NCBI GenBank assembly: GCA_019009955.1
Contig: CM032233.1
Location: 63,001,501 to 63,065,500 of the forward strand
DNA: 64,000 nucleotides
From: Riptortus pedestris
Taxonomy: Eukaryota > Arthropoda > Insecta > Hemiptera > Alydidae
Direction: 5' to 3'
A program made the position numbers and the translations under genes. The notes under the pieces are model-generated. The model had not been told where the DNA came from. It searched no databases and worked only from the letters and a program-made list of their open reading frames with translations. This document shows positions 61,217 to 64,000 of this stretch, piece by piece (the first letter of the stretch is position 1; the number at the start of each line of letters is the position of its first letter).

Positions 61217-61640
61217 TGATAGTGCAAATGACATGACGTATTGTTCCAGGATATACATCACATACCTTTCTGCAGTCAGTGAACCCCTGCATATTATGTG
61301 TATCTGTGTGGCCTTCCAAACTGATGCCAGCCCACACCAGTACAGAACCCCCTCCAAATGGTACAGGTAGCAAAGCATTCTCCTGGGGATCTTAGCACTC
61401 TCATCTGACCATCTGGAGAATGTAAATCCTCTTAACAAAACCGCTCTCTAATCAGCGATTGTCCAATTTGGATATTGTGTGAAAACTGAAATCTGGGGTT
61501 TGATGCTTTCTGGTGAGCAATGGGCCAGTTGCAGGGCATCTGAAGGGCAGATTCGCTTCTCTGAGGCATCTCCTTATTGTTTGACTTGAAATCATCACAT
61601 GTCTGAAATGAAGTAATTTACGAGTTTGAAGAGCCTGGTC
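61217..61640 (-). pseudogene. Tc1-like transposase, central part
   Basis: Minus-strand frames give SQTIRRCLREANLPFRCPAT, GPLLTRKH and, after frameshifts, FGGGSVLVWAGISLEGHTD, GSLTAERYVMYILEQYVMSF and ALS. These are typical Tc1 transposase blocks. The reading resumes at 59509 with sequence fitting the following block, so the gene was split by an insertion. It is non-functional. Confidence 0.82.
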
Positions 61641-61995
61641 AATTGAAAAGAGTTCTACAGAAAGATAATGCTCATTCTCATAATACTAGAATAACATTGA
61701 ATAAAGTTTAAGAACTTTATTGTCTAATCATCTACCATATCCTGCATACACCCCTGATCTCATCCCCTCTGCCTATTAAATGTTTCACTCAGTAGCTCAT
61801 TTTCTTCAGGGAAGACAATTCAATCAATCAGGAGGAAGTCTAAAACAGTGTTTGTAACACTGGAACCACGAGAACAGGGTTCTTCGACTTGAAATATTAA
61901 GATTGGCACCTATGAGATCTTCAAGAGTTGGCAGATAGTTGGCTCAAGATATTCCAACATGAGGAGTTTTACTTTGATAATTGAGCTATAAGGTG
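61640..61995 (+). pseudogene. mariner-like transposase C-terminal fragment
   Basis: Plus-strand frames give LKRVLQKDNAHSHNT (the DNA-H catalytic block), then YTPDLIPSAY, SVAHFLQGRQFNQ and, near the end, a degraded RW-like segment, in the order seen at the mariner transposase C-terminus. Stops and frameshifts are frequent. It lies back to back with the Tc1 remnant. Confidence 0.6.
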
Positions 61996-62659
61996 TTATT
62001 TTTCAAATAAAATTTTATTGTATTGTAAAAATACTGAAAAAAACGTTTGTGTCATCCTCTGCAGTACATATACTGAATTATTGCAAGTCTCTGCAAATAT
62101 AGAATTTTAAAAAATCCTTTGATAGCAGTTTTCATTCCTAGATGCTTGAAATTACAATTGATAAAAATGTTACATAATTGCTTCCTCTGATTATGAGTTA
62201 ATGATAAGTCCATTATGGTTCTGTCTAGTGTTAAATCCAATGAGTTAAGGGGGACTAACCAGACACTCCTCTGAAGTAAAAGAGAAAGTTTTGCTGCCTG
62301 CACTTCCCCACTCCTTCTATTTTATAATTTTATACTAGCCTTTTTCCCCCCTTGATGGCCTCATTTTTTGCTTATTCTGCATTAGTAACTGATTGCACAA
62401 TTCAGTGGTATCCTCAGATCTATGGTGACCCACTCACAAAAATATATTTCCCTTATAATAAAATCCAAGAACATATTTATTAATAAAACATGTGATACAA
62501 AATTATAAGAACAATAGACATGAATAAGATAGGGTCACAATAAAATAAATAAGTATAAAATTAAGTCACTGTGGGCCCCACTTGATTATTTTCTCTCTAA
62601 TACATATCAGTTTATTAAAATATAACTGGATTCAAACAATCCTATTAAATTATGAGTAA
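61996..62659. other. Non-coding stretch between transposon remnants
   Basis: No recognised gene. A minus-strand 83-codon ORF at 62052-62303 has no motif. Confidence 0.45.
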
Positions 62660-63166
62660 ATAAATAAAATCTATGACTTTTCACCCTACAGTATCTTGAA
62701 GTATAAAGATGACATCCTTGAAAAGACACTCAACCATAACCTCTCAATGGACATCAATAGAGCTTTAAACTCAAACGGGAATCTCATTTACAGAGTATTA
62801 TGCAGTTTTAATAATTTGCTCCCTGAAACCTACCTAACATTCAAGATTCCTTTAAAAAAACAAAGATACATCAGCCAATCAAGGGTTGGAAACCCTGAGC
62901 ACATTAAGCTATACCAAGGAAGCAAACCTCTATTTCTCAATGCAAACGATCTCTGCCCACTTTGCAAGCAGTATATCAATAACAATAGCCTATACCACCT
63001 TCTCCTGCACTGTTCAGCACACCAAGAAAACAGACAGAATATTTTAAAGCTATCCATCTCAACATCCTCTGATCATCAGTCAATACAAAATATGTTAAAT
63101 ATTAACGATGTAAATAAATTGAATATGCTTTATACGCTACATTATAGCAGTTCTGAAAACGTTTGA
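62660..63166 (+). pseudogene. LINE reverse transcriptase C-terminal fragment
   Basis: The open frame of about 165 codons contains CPLCKQYINNNSLYHLLLHC, a CCHC-type cysteine-histidine motif found after the reverse transcriptase domain of many non-LTR retrotransposons. ISQSRVGNPEHIKLYQG precedes it. The frame has no natural start and is cut off by a stop upstream at 62657, so this is a 5'-truncated copy whose last segment happens to be open. The stop is at 63164-63166, probably the natural C-terminus. Confidence 0.6.
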
Positions 63167-63403
63167 CTCACTTAGTCCTCAACATCCTCTTCCCGCCAAA
63201 AGCCGACCCAAGTTGTATGGGTCAAAGGCGGTCTGCCAGGAACCAACTGTGTTATATCCTTTCAAGTTGCTCAATTATTTGGTTTAAATTATAGCAACAT
63301 CTTCTAAACATTAAACCATAGGAATGATTAAATATAATTCTAAAAACATAACACCATTGTTCATTAGTATCCCTATATTAAAAACATTTAAATGAGCTCT
63401 GAT

Positions 63404-63678
63404 AAAATTGTGGACTCCCGCTATAGTTTTTAGCAAAAATCTCATTTGTACTTCGTTATACGACAAAAGTGTATGCATCAAAAGTTACTCTAAATAACAA
63501 AATAAACAACTTTTCTTATGTGCATATTTCGTTTCCTATTGGGTTTTCAGCAAATATGAACATAACAAAAGTTGTTTATTTTGTTTTTTAAAGTAACTTT
63601 TGGTATATAAACTTTTGTCGTATACCAAATTATAAACGATATATATGTTAAAAACTATAGCGGGCGTGAACAATTTTA
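63404..63678. mobile_element. Foldback hairpin element, about 120-bp arms
   Basis: The left arm (actcccgctatagtttttag, tatacgacaaaagtgtatgc, caaaataaacaacttttctt) is repeated inverted to 63678 (actatagcgggcgtg). The short loop reads tttcctattgggttttcagc. The loop sequence recurs at 63828-63850 (tcgcttcctattgggttttc). Confidence 0.78.
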
Positions 63679-64000
63679 AAGAACATAAAAAACTAAACCG
63701 AACTCAACGAAATTCCGGGGATAGTATTCATGCATATTTAATTATAAGCTATATTAACATTTTTAGAAACGAACAGGAGTGGGAGCTATAAAGGAAGCCT
63801 GAAATGAAAAATTCCAATATTTCGCTTCCTATTGGGTTTTCGGTAAACATTCACAGCGTAATTTATTTATAATAATTAAACAAATTCACATTCCTCAGAA
63901 TAACACTGCATTACTAAAAGTATAAGCATCAATTAACGTATAAACATAGACCAATATGAGGTCGGCTGGGAAGCGGCAGAACTGATAGGTTAAAGGAAGT

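Overview
The window is eukaryotic, AT-rich and repeat-dense, and reads as an arthropod genome, most likely an insect. The case rests on an intron-bearing MEF2 gene with arthropod-like protein features, many (AT)n microsatellites, Tc1/mariner, LINE and Ty3/gypsy remnants, and tRNA-derived SINEs. A hemipteran-like insect is my best guess, from the style of some repeats, but the order is not established by the sequence.

The one clear host gene is mef2 on the + strand. I reconstruct eight coding exons from 39049 to 45160 with consistent phases and GT-AG junctions, giving 391 codons plus stop. The first coding exon has an acceptor at 38949, so at least one untranslated exon lies upstream. A strong donor at 45191, 30 nt after the stop, joins a non-coding exon starting at 49038. 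The unusually repeat-poor AT-rich stretch from there to about 56.6 kb fits a long 3' UTR with several AATAAA signals.

Positions 1 to about 38.5 kb have no convincing host CDS. They are dominated by a modular non-autonomous repeat (called R here; about 0.5-0.6 kb, seven long copies and about ten fragments) with an (AT)n tract at a fixed internal place. Other contents are a terminally repeated element (M), a tandem-unit element (S), a two-copy family (T), foldback elements, tRNA-derived SINEs and a broken LINE endonuclease. R plus M is duplicated as a 1.2-kb inverted repeat at 20.1-21.3 and 30.5-31.6 kb. GC-richer blocks at 7.5-8.2, 17.8-18.3 and 36.4-36.7 kb are the places I would look first for the mef2 promoter or 5' exons.

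Inside mef2 the 3.8-kb intron after the stop holds a head-to-head pair of S elements. From 57.9 kb to the end is a transposon graveyard. It contains a deleted Ty3/gypsy element with 179-bp terminal direct repeats, a Tc1-like transposase split by another inverted-repeat element and hit by a SINE with a clean target duplication, a mariner-like fragment, a LINE C-terminal fragment and a foldback hairpin. I found no complete protein-coding mobile element and no clearly novel multi-gene system; the most unusual material is the R/M/S repeat architecture.
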